64,000 nucleotides of DNA from Microbulbifer sp. MKSA007 (lineage in GTDB: Bacteria > Pseudomonadota > Gammaproteobacteria > Pseudomonadales > Cellvibrionaceae). The position numbers were made by a program, and so were the translations under genes. This document shows, piece after piece, positions 52,686 to 62,259 of the stretch. A model generated the notes under the pieces. It worked only from the letters and a program-made list of their open reading frames with translations. It ran no database searches and had not been told where the DNA came from. Position 1 is the first letter of the stretch; each line of letters opens with the position of its first letter. The DNA is taken from assembly GCA_032615215.1 (NCBI GenBank), contig CP128433.1, positions 4,882,501 through 4,946,500 on the forward strand, given 5' to 3'.

Positions 52686-54038
52686 CTAACGGGTCAGTAA
52701 GTCCCGCCCGTGAAGCATGGTGTATTCAATATCTTCAATCGCTTTTGGAGCCGCTGCTGAGAGGATCTGAGGCCCTCTATTGGTAAGTGCGACATCATCT
52801 TCGATTCGAATTCCAATCCCGCGAAATTCTGCGGGAATACTCTCGTCGTCCTCCGGGACATAAATTCCGGGTTCGACCGTCATTACCATTCCGGCTTCCA
52901 GCTGGCGCCAAGCTCCATGAATGCGATAATCACCCACATCGTGCACATCCATGCCCAGCCAATGGCCAACCCGGTGCATATAAAACTGCCGATAAGCGCC
53001 AGACTCTATCAACCCCTGGGTGTCGCCTCGCAACAGTCCTAAATCGACCAACCCCTGAGTGATTATCTCAACACTGGCAGCGTGGGGATGATCCCAGTGA
53101 TTGCCCACTGAAACCTGTCCAATCGCCGCTTGCTGTGCCGCCAAAACGATCTCATAAAGTGCGCGCTGCGGTCCGCTAAATGAACCATTAACCGGGTAGG
53201 TGCGAGTAATATCGGCCACATAACCACGGTACTCACACCCCGCATCCACCAGCACCAAGTCCCCATCGCGCAACTGGGCATTGTTACTGCAATAATGCAT
53301 CACCAACGCATTGCCACCACCCCCAACGATAGTGGGGTAGGCTGTTTCCCGGGCTCCGGAGTCGACAAAGGTATGCAGGAGGGCAGCCTCCAGCTGGTAT
53401 TCGTAAAGGCCCGGCTGGCATCGGGTCATAGCCCGGCTGTGTGCCTCGGCACTGATTTTGGCCGCCTGCTCCATTAAGCGAATTTCCTGGGCCGACTTAA
53501 TCAGTCGCATTTCCCGCAACTGGTAATCGAGGTCGACCATTTCCGGTGCCCCCCCGGTATCCGGCGCTGCGGTAATCCGCTCCAGGTAATTGCGGATTCG
53601 CTTATCCAAATGGGCGTAGCGGCCCATGGGGAAATAGAGCAGCTCGCGCCCTTCTAGCAGCCCCGGCAAAATATCATCGAGATCACCGATGGGAAATGCA
53701 TCGTTCAAGCCGCACTGCTGCATCGCGCGCTCCGGCCCCAGGCGCGGGCCATCCCACTTTTCTTTTTCCGCATCGCGCTCGCGACAGAACAACAAGGTTT
53801 CTCCCTGTGTTCGTCCCGGCACCAAAACCAGCAGCGCTTCCGGTTCATCAAACCCAGTGAGATACAAAAAATCACTGTCCTGGCGAAACGGAAAATAAGT
53901 ATCCCGGGAACGCAGTTGCTCCCCAGCAGATGACACGATTGCCAAACTACCTGCGGGCAATTCTGCCATCAGGCGGTTGCGTCGGCGGGCGTACTCAGAT
54001 CGACTGATTCCCGCTGTGGTTTTCGGGGTCTTAGACAT
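52686..54038 (-). CDS. pepP: Xaa-Pro aminopeptidase
   Basis: A 450-residue metalloprotease that removes N-terminal residues preceding proline. Metal ligands are visible in order: Asp in LVLVDAGCEYRGYVADITRT (two Asp), His in MHRVGHWLGMDVHDVG, Glu in MTVEPGIYVP and Glu in GIGIRIEDDVALT. The N-terminal domain (about 1-175) has the family's RRNRLMAELPAGSLA start. Its ATG overlaps the last base of ygfB, so the ygfB-pepP-ubiH-ubiI operon is tightly coupled. Confidence 0.95.
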   Translation of the reverse strand: MSKTPKTTAGISRSEYARRRNRLMAELPAGSLAIVSSAGEQLRSRDTYFPFRQDSDFLYLTGFDEPEALLVLVPGRTQGETLLFCRERDAEKEKWDGPRLGPERAMQQCGLNDAFPIGDLDDILPGLLEGRELLYFPMGRYAHLDKRIRNYLERITAAPDTGGAPEMVDLDYQLREMRLIKSAQEIRLMEQAAKISAEAHSRAMTRCQPGLYEYQLEAALLHTFVDSGARETAYPTIVGGGGNALVMHYCSNNAQLRDGDLVLVDAGCEYRGYVADITRTYPVNGSFSGPQRALYEIVLAAQQAAIGQVSVGNHWDHPHAASVEIITQGLVDLGLLRGDTQGLIESGAYRQFYMHRVGHWLGMDVHDVGDYRIHGAWRQLEAGMVMTVEPGIYVPEDDESIPAEFRGIGIRIEDDVALTNRGPQILSAAAPKAIEDIEYTMLHGRDLLTR

Positions 54039-54592
54039 CAGTGAATGGTGGGCTCGCTATTGGAGTCCTTACCCTTTACCTCAGTAAATATATTGAGTAC
54101 GGCTACGCGCACGTATTCCTGCAGTTCCACCAGTTGCAGCTCGGTCTCCTCACCCTCTTCAACATGTTCGGCATCCAATTGGGCGATGGCACTAATATCT
54201 TTTAAAGCTTCGTCACTGGTGGGCATCAATTTTTCCCGGGCCCCGCCGACACCAAAGCCGTGCAGGAATCCATCGCACCAATGGCCCAGCGCCAGAGCGC
54301 GGGAGACAACATCTTCGTCATCGCACAGCACCAACTGAAAATCGAAGTTAGAGCCGTCGAGCTGCTTGTGACTTTCCTCAGTCAGCTGGAAAAAATCCCG
54401 ATTGAGATCTGCCGGCACCGCCTCCACATCGAGCAATCCGGCCAGCTCATTCTGCCAACGCTGTTTGTCCGGTCGCTCGCCCGCCGCCAAAATGCCACAG
54501 ATAAAACCGTGCAATTCACTGGGATCAGCCTGCCCCCCAGCTGAGAGAATGGCGTTGGCGAGGAGTTCAAATCGGCTAGCTTCAGAAGTCAT
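54038..54592 (-). CDS. ygfB: UPF0149 (YgfB) family protein
   Basis: A 184-residue acidic protein of the YgfB family with LHGFICGILAAGERP near residue 25 and CDGFLHGFGVGG near residue 105. It leads the pepP-ubiH operon in E. coli and Pseudomonas. In Pseudomonas aeruginosa YgfB modulates AlpA-linked antibiotic tolerance; the role here is not known. The zapA/TIGR02449 genes start on the other strand 208 bases away. Confidence 0.88.
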   Translation of the reverse strand: MTSEASRFELLANAILSAGGQADPSELHGFICGILAAGERPDKQRWQNELAGLLDVEAVPADLNRDFFQLTEESHKQLDGSNFDFQLVLCDDEDVVSRALALGHWCDGFLHGFGVGGAREKLMPTSDEALKDISAIAQLDAEHVEEGEETELQLVELQEYVRVAVLNIFTEVKGKDSNSEPTIH

Positions 54593-54800
54593 GGTTACCG
54601 TACAGCTTTTTGTAAATTAGGCTTTTCAATCCGGCCGTCACACTGGTGCCAAACCGGGAATTTGAGGCATTAAGAGACAATTTTGTGATTGTCCGCGCAG
54701 GTGCAGCGATTGACCCACCAATACGCCGGCAATATAGTAGCGGAATCCCTCGCAGTCTGTCGTGTTGCGAACTCAGACGTCGACCTCAAATGCAGGAAAT

Positions 54801-55004
54801 ATGGATAAGCTGCAAGCGCTAGAAAGCACCGTGGATTCACTCATTGCCCGCTGTCAACAATTGGCAGATGACAATCGTGAATTACGCCGGCAGGAAGCCG
54901 ACTGGCTGCGTGAACGCCAGCGCCTGATAAAAAATAACGAGGCCGCCCGCTCGCGGGTAGAAGCTATGATTAACCGTCTTAAGGGGCTAACGCAAGATAC
55001 CTGA
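54801..55004 (+). CDS. TIGR02449 family protein (ZapA-neighbour coiled coil)
   Basis: A 67-residue coiled-coil protein (MDKLQALESTVDSLIARCQQ ... NRLKGLTQDT). ATG 54801 is preceded by AGGA. Its stop overlaps the zapA start by one base, so the pair is translationally coupled, as expected for this family, which is regularly found next to zapA. Confidence 0.85.
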   Translation: MDKLQALESTVDSLIARCQQLADDNRELRRQEADWLRERQRLIKNNEAARSRVEAMINRLKGLTQDT

Positions 55005-55327
55005 TGTCTGAAACCGCATCACCCTCCGAAACTGTAACTGTTTCTATTCTCGATAAAGAGTACCGTGTCGCCTGCGCGGAAAGCGAGCGTGCCGGACTAC
55101 AGGCTTCGGCACACCTGCTACACGAACGCATGTCCCGCATCCGCGCAACAGGTACTGTCATCGGCTTAGAGCGTATCGCCGTAATGGCAGCGCTTAATAT
55201 TGCCCACGAGCTTATCCAGGCGAAAGCTGAGCTCAGCTCCATCCCCCTGCAAGAGGAAATGTTGGAGCGGCTTACTGATAAGGTGCAAAGTGCACTGGGC
55301 GAAATAGACTCGGAAGAAAAACTTTAG
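55004..55327 (+). CDS. zapA: Cell division protein ZapA
   Basis: A 107-residue protein that stabilises FtsZ filaments at the division site. The N-terminal beta-strand part (VSILDKEYRVACAESERAGL) and the C-terminal coiled coil (AVMAALNIAHELIQAKAEL) match ZapA. It directly precedes the 6S RNA gene, a position conserved in gammaproteobacteria. Confidence 0.92.
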   Translation: MSETASPSETVTVSILDKEYRVACAESERAGLQASAHLLHERMSRIRATGTVIGLERIAVMAALNIAHELIQAKAELSSIPLQEEMLERLTDKVQSALGEIDSEEKL

Positions 55328-55383
55328 GAGTAAGGTGACAAGAAGCCACTTTCTGCTACCGGTCACTTCATTTAAATTTCTGG

Positions 55384-55413
55384 TTAACAGCCCCCCGCTC
55401 TACAAGTTATAAT
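55384..55413 (+). promoter_or_regulatory. Promoter of the 6S RNA gene
   Basis: A -35-like TTAACA (55384-55389) and a perfect -10 TATAAT (55408-55413) with 18-base spacing end about seven bases before the predicted 6S RNA start. Confidence 0.75.
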
Positions 55414-55420
55414 TGGTTCA

Positions 55421-55597
55421 TACCCTGGGGTGTTGGCCAGCAGACTATGTCCTTGAGCCGATAATCTTACCCCGGTGGTTTCCAGCGGGTGCTGGTGAGC
55501 AAGTCCGCCTTGTAGCGGAAAGCCTTATGTACTCCGGATCCCACCACCTTGAACCTTACGGTTCAAGGCTCCGTCTACAGCCGCACACTCGGGGTAC
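55421..55597 (+). ncRNA. ssrS: 6S RNA
   Basis: The 177-base RNA binds sigma-70 RNA polymerase in stationary phase. Its ends TACCCTGGGG and the right-hand GGGGTACC pair. Conserved internal stretches are ATGTCCTTGAGCCGATAAT, GGTGAGCAAGTCCGCCTTGT and the terminal CCTTGAACCTTACGGTTCAAG stem. The position between zapA and the 5-formyl-THF cyclo-ligase gene is the classical one. Confidence 0.92.
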
Positions 55598-55627
55598 CCT
55601 ATTTCTTCACGCTCTTCTCTTCCCACA

Positions 55628-56206
55628 ATGACTGAAACCAAAACGCAACTGCGCCGCCGTATGCGCGCGGGGCGACGGGAACTCAGCGCCTATCAACAGC
55701 GTTTGCATGGCCGTGCAGCCATCACTCTCCTGAGCCGTATCCCACAAATGAATCGAGCAGTGCATGTCGGTATCTATTGGCCGACTGATGGCGAGCTCGA
55801 TGTCCGCTATCTGCTGCAACGTTTTCCACAAAAACATTTTTATTTGCCACAGCTGCCGGCAGAACCACACCCCCACCTCCGGTTCAGGCGTTGGCAAGGC
55901 GAACCCTTGGCTTTTCGCAATCGCTATCGCATTCCGGAGCCTGTGCGCACAACTTACCGCGCTCCCAAGCTCCTGGATCTTGTTTTGGTTCCTCTGGTCG
56001 CCTTCGACCCCAGCGGAGCGCGCTTGGGTATGGGGGCCGGTTTCTACGATCGGACTTTTGAGCGCAAACAGTTATTACCAGGCACTGGACCACAACTTAT
56101 CGGCGCGGCGCACCATCTACAATGTGTGGATAACCTGCCCACAGACAATTGGGATATTCCACTGGATATGGTGGTTACAGAGCAAAGGATTTACCGCTGC
56201 CGCTAA
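55628..56206 (+). CDS. 5-formyltetrahydrofolate cyclo-ligase
   Basis: A 192-residue enzyme that converts 5-formyl-THF to methenyl-THF with ATP. Landmarks are the N-terminal LRRRMRAGRRELSAYQQRL and the C-terminal LVPLVAFDPSGARLGMGAGFYDRTF, the conserved GxGGGYYDR-like motif. Length is usual. It follows 6S RNA by 31 bases and may share its transcript, as ygfA does in E. coli. Confidence 0.93.
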   Translation: MTETKTQLRRRMRAGRRELSAYQQRLHGRAAITLLSRIPQMNRAVHVGIYWPTDGELDVRYLLQRFPQKHFYLPQLPAEPHPHLRFRRWQGEPLAFRNRYRIPEPVRTTYRAPKLLDLVLVPLVAFDPSGARLGMGAGFYDRTFERKQLLPGTGPQLIGAAHHLQCVDNLPTDNWDIPLDMVVTEQRIYRCR

Positions 56207-56225
56207 AAAGTGGGTAGTGGAGCAC

Positions 56226-56261
56226 AAAAAAAGCCGGACACCTCAGTGTCCGGCTTTTTTT
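56226..56261. terminator. Bidirectional terminator after the cyclo-ligase gene
   Basis: A perfect 16-base stem (AAAAAAAGCCGGACAC / GTGTCCGGCTTTTTTT) with loop CTCA lies between the cyclo-ligase and the small minus-strand gene. Confidence 0.93.
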
Positions 56262-56298
56262 GTGTTTGCTCGTGGGCAGAGCGCCCCCCGGCATCAGC

Positions 56299-56436
56299 CT
56301 AACGGGTAACCACTCCCTGTTGCAGAGCAGCCGGCGGTTCAGCTTCGGAAGAAAATACCTCAGATAAACCACTGGTACTCAACAGAACGCCCGCGACAAA
56401 GACAACCACAGCGATTGTCAGCGCATCGGCTTTCAT
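56299..56436 (-). CDS. Small single-span membrane protein
   Basis: A 45-residue protein on the minus strand: MKADALTIAVVVFVAGVLLS starts it, giving one hydrophobic segment (about residues 7-22), then an acidic, Pro/Ala-rich tail ending QQGVVTR. ATG 56436 is preceded by AGGA at nine bases, and a shared strong terminator lies just downstream. It is too short to be certain, but signal, ribosome site and terminator agree. No family is recognised. Confidence 0.5.
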   Translation of the reverse strand: MKADALTIAVVVFVAGVLLSTSGLSEVFSSEAEPPAALQQGVVTR

Positions 56437-56680
56437 TGGGACCATCCTGTACGATAATTTTGTTTTTATATGCGTTTCGCCCCGCTTATGACCAGAGCCA
56501 CAGCAAAAGTTCCACGCGAATAGACAATACTCAAGAAGCGGCGTAATAGTAACCGTTTATTGGATATTTTATGAGTTTTTTGTCTCAAAATTAGACAAGC
56601 AAGTTCGACAAAACAGGATTTGCAGTCTATACACGTTTCGATAAATGAGACGTCTTTCTCAGATATCGGGAAGCGATGGT

Positions 56681-58195
56681 TTAAGCGCCCAAAAATAACC
56701 GATAAGCCGGATTCTGTGTTTCATCCCAAAAACGAAATTGAAGCTGGTGTAATAGTGTCTGTAGTTCGTCCCTCGCTGCCGGCTCCACCTGCAATCCCAC
56801 AAGAACACGCCCATAAGCTGCCCCGTGATTGCGATAGTGAAACAGCGTTATATTCCAACGCCCGGCGAGATGCTCGAGGAACTTGCGCAAGGCCCCCGGG
56901 CGCTCGGGAAATTCAAAGCGGTAAATAACTTCGTCGGGCAAGCCCGGCACTCTACCTCCCACTAAATGGCGAATATGCAGTTTCGCCATTTCGTTATCGG
57001 TAAGATCGGTAACCTGATAATCTTTGGACTCAAGCTGACTGACCAATTGGCTGCGGTCTTCCTCAGATACCACCTGCAAACCCACAAAGATATGCGCTTC
57101 GTTATCACTGGCAAAACGATAGTTAAACTCAGTAATTGAGCGGTCCCCTAAATCCCGGCAGAACTGCAGGTAACTTCCCGGTTGCTCAGCAATTTTTACT
57201 GCGAGGACCGCCTCGCGCTTTTCACCGATCTCAGTGCGCTCACTAATGTAGCGCAGGCGATCAAAATTAATATTGGCTCCACTGCACACTGTGGCGAAGG
57301 TGCCATTGCGATTGTCGTTTTGCTCCAGATATTTCTTCAGCCCCGCCAAACCGACGGCCCCGGCCGGCTCAGCGATAGAGCGTGTATCCTCGAATATATC
57401 CTTAATGGCCGCACAGATTTCATCGGTACTAACAGTGATAACCCCATCCACGGTTTCGCGCAGAACCCGGAAGGTCTCCTCACCGATTTGTGCAACGGCA
57501 ACACCATCGGCAAACAAGCCCACCTCCGCTAGCCGAGCGCGCTCGCCGGCTTTCAGCGCGGCCTCCAGACAGGCAGCATCCTGCGGCTCTACACCGTAGA
57601 CTTTGGTTTCCGGACGTACATATTTGATATAGGCGGCCATACCCGCAGCTAAACCACCCCCTCCGACCGGAATAAACACCGCGTCCAGGTTACCCGAGTG
57701 CTGTCGCAGCATCTCCATAGCCACGGTGCCCTGGCCGGCGATTACATCGGGGTCATCGTAGGGGTGGATAAATACCAGCCCCCGCTCTTCAACCAGCTCG
57801 CGAGCCCTCGCCGCCGCTTCATCAAAAGTATCCCCATGTAGCACGACTTCGGCACCGCGCATGCGCACAGCACTCACCTTAATTTGCGGGGTGGTTTTGG
57901 GCATCACTATAGTGGCGCGCACTCCCATTTGGGCAGCGCTCAGGGCAAGCCCCTGGGCATGGTTACCCGCCGATGCAGCAATCACTCCCCGGGCCCGCTC
58001 CTCGGCGGGCAACTGCAGGAGCTTGTTGTATGCCCCTCGAATCTTGAAGGAAAACACCGGCTGCAGATCTTCGCGCTTCAACAGAATCCGGTTGTTAAAC
58101 CGATGGGAGAGTTGGCGCATTTGCTCCAATGGCGTCTCGGTAGCGACATCGTAAATACGTGCGTCTAAAATGCGCTTGATATAGGACTTGGGCAT
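56681..58195 (-). CDS. ilvA: Threonine ammonia-lyase, biosynthetic (IlvA)
   Basis: A 504-residue PLP enzyme that deaminates threonine to 2-oxobutyrate, the first step of isoleucine synthesis. The PLP Lys is in FSFKIRGAYNKLLQ near residue 50; the glycine loop is PVGGGGLAAGMAAYI. The C-terminal third holds two ACT-like regulatory domains typical of the isoleucine-inhibited enzyme. It is divergent from rpiA as in pseudomonads. The intervening 209 bases hold the divergent promoters. Confidence 0.96.
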   Translation of the reverse strand: MPKSYIKRILDARIYDVATETPLEQMRQLSHRFNNRILLKREDLQPVFSFKIRGAYNKLLQLPAEERARGVIAASAGNHAQGLALSAAQMGVRATIVMPKTTPQIKVSAVRMRGAEVVLHGDTFDEAAARARELVEERGLVFIHPYDDPDVIAGQGTVAMEMLRQHSGNLDAVFIPVGGGGLAAGMAAYIKYVRPETKVYGVEPQDAACLEAALKAGERARLAEVGLFADGVAVAQIGEETFRVLRETVDGVITVSTDEICAAIKDIFEDTRSIAEPAGAVGLAGLKKYLEQNDNRNGTFATVCSGANINFDRLRYISERTEIGEKREAVLAVKIAEQPGSYLQFCRDLGDRSITEFNYRFASDNEAHIFVGLQVVSEEDRSQLVSQLESKDYQVTDLTDNEMAKLHIRHLVGGRVPGLPDEVIYRFEFPERPGALRKFLEHLAGRWNITLFHYRNHGAAYGRVLVGLQVEPAARDELQTLLHQLQFRFWDETQNPAYRLFLGA

Positions 58196-58404
58196 GACGT
58201 GTTTGACGGCCGTAGCGGTTAATTACTGTGCGCGACTCAGCGTAGACTAATAGCAGGGTTACAAAGGCCCTGTGTGAAGCGCAGCACCGGCATGACAGTC
58301 TAAGCCTTGAGAAGCACATTTGCCACAAAAAACAACCAGACGCGCTTTTTTTATCGTCAGATACAAATTAAGGCGAAATAATTGCAAAGGAAACTATCCA
58401 GAGT

Positions 58405-59076
58405 ATGACCCAGGATGAATTGAAACAGGCGACAGCTCGCGCCGCTATCGACTATATCGCCCCGCGCCTGGAGGACAATTCCATTGTCGGCGTAGGTACC
58501 GGTTCCACAGCTAACTTCTTTATCGATTACCTGGCGGAGATCAAAGGTACCTTTGACGGTACTGTGGCCAGTTCTGAAGCCTCCGCACAGCGACTCAAAT
58601 CCCACGGCATTCCCGTTTATGAGCTTAATGCCGTCGACAGCATCCAGTTCTATGTGGATGGTGCCGATGAAGTGAACCCGGCCCTTGAAATGATCAAAGG
58701 TGGTGGTGCTGCATTGACTAGAGAAAAAATCGTGGCGGCCTGCTCTGAAGAATTTATCTGCATTGCCGATGAGAGCAAGTGGGTAAAAGTCCTGGGAGAG
58801 TTTCCCCTACCGGTTGAAGTTATCCCCATGGCACGCTCGCTGGTTGCCCGGGAGCTGGTTAAACTGGGCGGTGATCCGGTTTATCGTCAAGGTGTGATCA
58901 CAGATAATGGCAATGCCATTCTCGATGTATACAATCTGCGTATCGAACACCCCACTGTCCTTGAAGAAACCATCAATAACATTACCGGTGTGGTGACCAA
59001 CGGTATCTTTGCCAAGCGCTCCGCCGATATTTTACTGCTTGGCACCAGTGCCGGAGTGAAGACCATTACCGTTTAA
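58405..59076 (+). CDS. rpiA: Ribose-5-phosphate isomerase A
   Basis: A 223-residue enzyme interconverting ribulose- and ribose-5-phosphate. Motifs are IVGVGTGSTANFFIDYL, FYVDGADEVNP with the catalytic Asp, and IKGGGAALTREKI. Length and order are standard. It is divergent from ilvA, and a lytic transglycosylase gene follows 17 bases after the stop. Confidence 0.97.
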   Translation: MTQDELKQATARAAIDYIAPRLEDNSIVGVGTGSTANFFIDYLAEIKGTFDGTVASSEASAQRLKSHGIPVYELNAVDSIQFYVDGADEVNPALEMIKGGGAALTREKIVAACSEEFICIADESKWVKVLGEFPLPVEVIPMARSLVARELVKLGGDPVYRQGVITDNGNAILDVYNLRIEHPTVLEETINNITGVVTNGIFAKRSADILLLGTSAGVKTITV

Positions 59077-59093
59077 ACATGTCGTAAATAGTT

Positions 59094-59719
59094 ATGCACA
59101 AAAAAATAAAAAATGCGGACTGCTGGTTTTGCTCAGTGCTGTTGCACTGAGCAGCGGCTGTGCAACCGCACCTCCAAGTAATCTCGACAACGTCTGCTCT
59201 ATTTTCCAGGAAAAAAAGAAGTGGTACGGCGAAGCAAAAGACGCGGAGGAAAAATGGGGCTCTCCAATTGCAGTGATGATGGCAATCATGCACCAGGAAT
59301 CCCGTTTTGTGCATGATGCCAAGCCCCCGCGCACCAAGATCCTGGGCTTTATCCCCGGCCCGAGGCCTTCCGATGCCTACGGTTATCCCCAGGCTCTGGG
59401 GACCACTTGGCGCCACTACCAAAGGTCTTCCTTTAACTACGGTGCCGATCGGGATGATTTTGGCGACGCCATCGATTTTATCGGCTGGTATAACAACACC
59501 AGTGCACGCCAGTGCCAGATACGCGCCAATGACACCTACAGCCTTTACCTCGCCTACCACGAGGGGCACGGTGGTTTTAATCGGCGCACTTTCCAGAATA
59601 AAGCCTGGCTAAAGAATGTATCCCACAAGGTATCTGCCAGGGCGCAAAAATATCAGCAACAACTCAATAGCTGCGAACAGTCGCTGAAAAAACGCAAGAA
59701 ATTTCTCTGGATTTTCTAG
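59094..59719 (+). CDS. Lytic transglycosylase-type (SLT domain) lipoprotein, start frameshifted by one base
   Basis: A protein of about 208 residues with an SLT lysozyme-like domain. The catalytic Glu is in AIMHQESRFVHDAK, followed by AYGYPQALGTTWRHYQ and SLYLAYHEGHGG, which match the transglycosylase pattern, so it probably trims peptidoglycan strands from the outer membrane. The ORF from TTG 59129 alone cuts the signal peptide. Reading from ATG 59094 and adding one A in the A runs at 59100-59113 gives a complete lipoprotein signal ending at the Cys of LSSGC. This is the seventh gene here with a one-base homopolymer deficit. Confidence 0.85.
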
Positions 59720-60032
59720 CTGATCACAACGACCGTTAGTCGCAAGGCCCACCTCGGTTTAAATCCGGTGCAGTTTTCCTGCATTATGAGCGGCGACAGC
59801 CGCTCGCTAAATTTTATGACCTCACAACCACTCCAGGAAAAATTCTCCTTGCTGGCGGAAAAAGGCGCTACAAGGCGCCAGAAACTGACTACGCTGAAGA
59901 CTAATAGCTACCCGCTTTAGACTTGGTACAGGTCACTAAAGCTCCGCCACAAGCATAAATTTACAGCCCCAACGTGACGCTGGGTGCTCCCTCTGAGAAG
60001 CAAAAGCGTCCTTATACTTTTTGGAGTGCCCG
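59720..60032 (+). other. Intergenic region with no supported gene
   Basis: No clear gene in 313 bases. A short ATG frame of 34 codons at 59817-59921 lacks a good ribosome site. The promoter of the DUF4168 gene probably lies near 59990. Confidence 0.4.
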
Positions 60033-60410
60033 ATGAAGCTCTTTTTGAAATACCTGGCTGTATTGGCAATATCACTCAGCGTGCCGATGACCTTCGCACA
60101 ACCTGCTACCAGCCAAACAACCGCCCCCAAAGCTTCGTTTAGCGAACCGCAGCTCAAGCAATTTGCCAACGCCTATCGCTCTATCGTGATGCTGAGTCGA
60201 GAATACGCTCCCAAACTGAAAGCGGCTGCCGATATCAAGGAAGCGGAAGCGATCAACAAAGAAGCACAGGGAAAAATGATCGCCGCAATTGAAAAAGCCG
60301 GCCTTTCCAAAACCAAATACCAGGAAATTGCCAACAGCATTAAATCGAATCCCGCCCTACTGGAGAAAGTGAACAAAATTCTTCAGCAAAGCCATGCGCC
60401 ACAGCAGTAA
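60033..60410 (+). CDS. DUF4168 family periplasmic protein
   Basis: A 125-residue exported helical protein. The signal peptide is LFLKYLAVLAISLSVPMTFA, and the DUF4168 core FSEPQLKQFANAYRSIVML starts the mature domain. The family is of unknown function. ATG 60033 has GGAG upstream; an ATG four codons earlier is less likely. Confidence 0.82.
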   Translation: MKLFLKYLAVLAISLSVPMTFAQPATSQTTAPKASFSEPQLKQFANAYRSIVMLSREYAPKLKAAADIKEAEAINKEAQGKMIAAIEKAGLSKTKYQEIANSIKSNPALLEKVNKILQQSHAPQQ

Positions 60411-60435
60411 TCCAACTTTGTGAGTGGCGCTCTGA

Positions 60436-60768
60436 TCAGCTCATTGCGTCACTCAAATCCAGCTTTACATCTAACACCTGGCAAATAATCGGCAAATTGG
60501 TTTTCACCCAATTCTTGTCAAAAGACCCCCAATCACGCAGCAGGTAGTAGCCGTCATTGTGGCGCACGCCCTCCTGAATGAACTCTACAACTGTGCCATG
60601 CCCCGGCAATCCTTTCGCAATAATGTCCTGCACCGTACGGCGAGGCCATCCAGTTGCCTCCTCCAAAGTAGGATTATTGGGACGCGGAATATGCTCGATC
60701 AGGTAAGCAATCAACATTCGCCGGCAGATGGTCGGGTTTAACAGACTTGCAACAGACGTCGGTGACAT
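60436..60768 (-). CDS. Small winged helix-turn-helix protein
   Basis: A 110-residue protein. After an N-terminal basic helix, the segment RPNNPTLEEATGWPRRTVQD is an HTH-like turn, and the remainder (YYLLRDWGSFDKNWV) fits a winged-helix wing. It is probably a DNA-binding regulator, also seen in Pseudomonas relatives as an orphan gene. It is divergent from the AraC-family gene. Confidence 0.6.
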   Translation of the reverse strand: MSPTSVASLLNPTICRRMLIAYLIEHIPRPNNPTLEEATGWPRRTVQDIIAKGLPGHGTVVEFIQEGVRHNDGYYLLRDWGSFDKNWVKTNLPIICQVLDVKLDLSDAMS

Positions 60769-61132
60769 TTGACCAGTCCTTCACTAACGGAATTTTTCCT
60801 ATTGTTGACGAATATAACTTACAGGTCGAGGAAATAGTGATTCACTATCGCTATCAAACTTTAAAAGAACTGTCAGTCCACAGAGGAACAAGCATAGAAA
60901 ATTGTTGAGAGCAAAACTGGGATTTTCAGTCGTTAACGCAAAAAATACACATTAAAAGACAGAAATAGACAACTTTTATTCCATAAGCCCATCAAGTTCG
61001 AAACTGTCACCACTAATAAAAGCACAGGCAGTTGCATATAAATTAAGCAGAAGCCTGACTTTCTCTCTCTGTTTGCGCATAATCCATACCGTAATACAGC
61101 AGCAGACAGAAAATAATTGTGAGGCTGAAAGA
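60769..61132 (+). other. Divergent intergenic region upstream of the wHTH and AraC genes
   Basis: This AT-rich 364-base stretch should hold the promoters of the two divergent genes. Nothing else was recognised. Confidence 0.45.
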
Positions 61133-62166
61133 GTGGACAATGAAAACCCCAAACTCCGCGAAGCGGGGCTAGGTATTCCCGCCGCTGCGGTAAAGGCCCA
61201 TCTGGTTGGTGCACAAGCGACCGGACTGGATTGCCAACAACTACTCATCGATAGCGGAATCGCCCCCGCCCAGCTAGATGATCCCGATAGCCGCGTTGGC
61301 CGGGAGCAGATGGCCAACTTGTTACGCCTTGAGTGGGATTTTCTGAACGATGAGTCAGGAGGATTCCTGGCGCGCCCTTGGCTGCCGGGCACTTTTGCCA
61401 TGATGGGGCACGCTTGTATCACCTGTCCCAACCTGCGCCGAGCCCTGCTTCGCTCTAGCCGCTTTATCAGCATGGTGAGTGACGACTTGCACATCAAGCT
61501 GGTCGAGGATGGTGAAGAAGCTCGACTGATCATTCACCACACCAATGAAAAAAATTGCCCAACCAAATTTTCGTCGAATCTATCGCGGTAATCTGGTTGC
61601 GCTTTTTTAGCTGGCTGATCGACCGTACCATTCTATTAGAGCGCGTTCTTCTGGCGTTTCCCCCGCCCGACTACAACGAAGACTACAGCGATATGTTCCC
61701 TTGCAGGCACTACTTTAACCAAGGTGAAACCTGCCTGGTATTTAACACTCGCTATTTGCAAATGCCCCTGGTACGCGATGAGCAACAGCTGGCAGACTTC
61801 CTGTCCCGCGCCCCCGAGTGCCTGTTGACCCAATACAAATCCGACCACAGTTTCACCGGTCGTATTCGCCGTATGCTGCAACAGCAAAATAGTATCGAAA
61901 ATCTGTCACTGGACGATGTCGCCGCACGCTTGTACACATCTCCACAGACACTGCGCCGCCGCCTCAAAGAGGAGGGCAACAGCTGGCAGGATATTAAAGA
62001 CTCTGTTCGACGGGATATGGCGGTTTACCAGTTAAAACAACAGGAAACCGCTGTAGCTGAAATTGCCGAGCGCCTGGGCTTTTCCGAACCCAGCGCTTTT
62101 AATCGCGCATTTAAAAAGTGGACAGGGCTAGCTCCCGGAGCTTACAGGGATAAATTCCGTAGTTAA
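61133..62166 (+). pseudogene. AraC-family transcriptional regulator (Arabinose_bd type), split by one missing base
   Basis: A regulator of about 344 residues with an N-terminal Arabinose_bd-like domain (LGIPAAAVKAHLVGAQATG) and a C-terminal AraC HTH (LSLDDVAARLYTSPQTLRRRLKEEG and VAEIAERLGFSEPSAFNRAFKKWTG, cited in part). The frame breaks at about 61550: adding one A to the seven at 61548-61554 continues NEKKLPNQIFVESIAVIWLR. GTG 61133 has a GAGG site eight bases upstream. Such proteins often control fatty-acid or amino-acid catabolic genes. Confidence 0.85.
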
Positions 62167-62175
62167 GGCGACACT

Positions 62176-62207
62176 AAAAATCCCGGTCAAAAGACCGGGA
62201 TTTTTTA
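62176..62207 (+). terminator. Terminator after the AraC-family gene
   Basis: AAAATCCCGGTC / GACCGGGATTTTTT with a four-base loop, followed by a T run, ten bases past the stop. It also faces the convergent OmpA-like gene. Confidence 0.92.
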
Positions 62208-62259
62208 TAAATGAAATCTACCTTGGAAAATATCCTTTAAAGGGACTCCCGTATCCCGG

